This document shows positions 5,923 to 6,592 of a DNA stretch of 6,592 nucleotides, in pieces. Each line of letters begins with the position of its first letter. Within the stretch, counting starts at the first letter, position 1. A program made the position numbers and the translations under genes. The stretch is from the NCBI GenBank assembly GCA_013695505.1, contig JACDAH010000317.1:1-6592 (forward strand). The letters are read 5' to 3'. Under the pieces are notes generated by a model. That model saw only the letters and a list, made by a program, of their open reading frames with translations, had not been told where the DNA came from and did not search any database. This stretch comes from Chloroflexota bacterium (GTDB lineage: Bacteria; Chloroflexota; Limnocylindria; Limnocylindrales; CSP1-4).

Positions 5923-5958
5923 CGTGCCGCTCCCGCGGTGAGTCGGCGAGCTCACCGC

Positions 5959-6592
5959 CTACTCCTGGTTGTCGATTTGCGCCCGCTGGAGCCGACCGCT
6001 GAAGTCGACGTAGATCGACTTCCACTCCGTGAATGTGTCGAGTGCGGCGTGGCCGGCCTCGCGGTGGCCATTGCCAGTCTCCTTCCAGCCGCCAAACGGC
6101 AGGTGGGTCTCGGCGCCGGTCGTCCCCGCGTTGACGTAGACGATCCCGGTCTCGAAGTCGCGCATCGCCCGGAAGGCGGTATTCGCGTCGCGGGTGAAGA
6201 TCGAGGAGCTGAGGCCGTAGCGCGTCTGATTCACGGCAGTCGCCGCCGCCGCGTAGTCGTCGACGGCGATCACCGACAGGACAGGCCCGAAGATCTCCTC
6301 CTGGGCGATCCGGTCCATCGGCGCGACGTCGCGGAAGATCGTCGGCGCGAAGAAGTGGCCGTTGCCGAGGTCATCGCCGCGGGCGACGTCGCCGCCGACG
6401 ACGAGCTCGCCCTCGCGCCGCCCGATCCCGATGTAGCGCCCCACCTTGTCGACCGCTTGAGCGTTGATCAATGGCCCGACATCGACCGTCTCGTCCAGGC
6501 CGGAGCCCAGCCGGAGCTTGCGCGTGCGCGCTTCGAGGCGGCCAAGGAGGTCGTCGGTGACGGCCCGTTCCACGACGACCCGGCTGGCCGCG
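5959..6592 (-). CDS. NAD(P)-dependent aldehyde dehydrogenase, C-terminal part (5' end beyond window)
   Basis: The frame stays open through the right edge. The GTG at 6573 is not the start, because the in-frame residues before it (AASRVVVE) are the conserved stretch that immediately follows the catalytic Cys in this family; that Cys should lie just outside the window. About 210 residues are visible, some 40% of a normal ~490-residue enzyme. Landmarks are DVGPLIN, GHFFAPTIFRDV, the cofactor-binding EEIFGPVLSV, GLSSSIFTRD, and the C-terminal oligomerisation segment with GIVYVNAGTTGAETHLPFGG followed by ETGNGHREAG. The enzyme oxidises an aldehyde to the acid using NAD+ or NADP+. The ending THLPFGG...FTEWKSIYVD resembles enzymes annotated as alpha-ketoglutarate-semialdehyde dehydrogenases, but that assignment is tentative. 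It is the first visible gene of the minus-strand operon; its stop lies 3 or 36 bases from the acetyltransferase start. Confidence 0.92.
   Translation of the reverse strand, partial: AASRVVVERAVTDDLLGRLEARTRKLRLGSGLDETVDVGPLINAQAVDKVGRYIGIGRREGELVVGGDVARGDDLGNGHFFAPTIFRDVAPMDRIAQEEIFGPVLSVIAVDDYAAAATAVNQTRYGLSSSIFTRDANTAFRAMRDFETGIVYVNAGTTGAETHLPFGGWKETGNGHREAGHAALDTFTEWKSIYVDFSGRLQRAQIDNQE

Overview
The window is G+C-rich (roughly two-thirds by eye), with strongly G/C-biased third codon positions, many GTG/TTG start candidates and tightly packed genes. This fits a free-living high-GC bacterium. Chloroflexota (for example soil or freshwater Limnocylindria-like lineages) or Actinomycetota are my best guesses from gene style; no gene here fixes the phylum.

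Left part (1-1245), on the + strand: the tail of an unrecognised gene (1-195), a 155-base intergenic leader, then two small unrecognised genes (351-617 and 614-1090) overlapping by ATGA. The leader carries two short stem-loops. Their 7-base loops are exact reverse complements (GGATAAG / CTTATCC), and the outer stem bases differ between the two copies yet still pair within each. A third GGGATAA lies across the ribosome binding site of the first small gene. A plausible promoter would start transcription almost exactly at the first stem-loop. This block ends at a long hairpin with a minus-strand T-tract (1157-1209), which directly abuts the 5' half of a tRNA-Lys(CTT) gene on the minus strand (1209-1245). 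The tRNA is cut off at its anticodon loop. Together these suggest an accessory or integrated segment on the left meeting ordinary chromosome on the right.

Right part (1246-6592), all genes on the minus strand. In transcription order: an aldehyde dehydrogenase (entering from the right edge, start not seen), a GNAT N-acetyltransferase, a MmcQ/YjbR-family protein and a class I SAM methyltransferase. The last three are joined by two successive 4-base ATGA overlaps, so they are very probably co-transcribed and translationally coupled. After about 100 bases comes an MMPL/RND-type membrane transporter of 765 residues with both Asp-Tyr proton-relay pairs. After another 140 bases comes a single-domain PAS protein with a strong Shine-Dalgarno sequence.

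The minus-strand genes look like ordinary chromosomal small-molecule metabolism, modification and export, with no obvious single pathway. The most unusual features are the covarying complementary hairpins in front of the two unknown genes and the tRNA half fused to a terminator-like hairpin.
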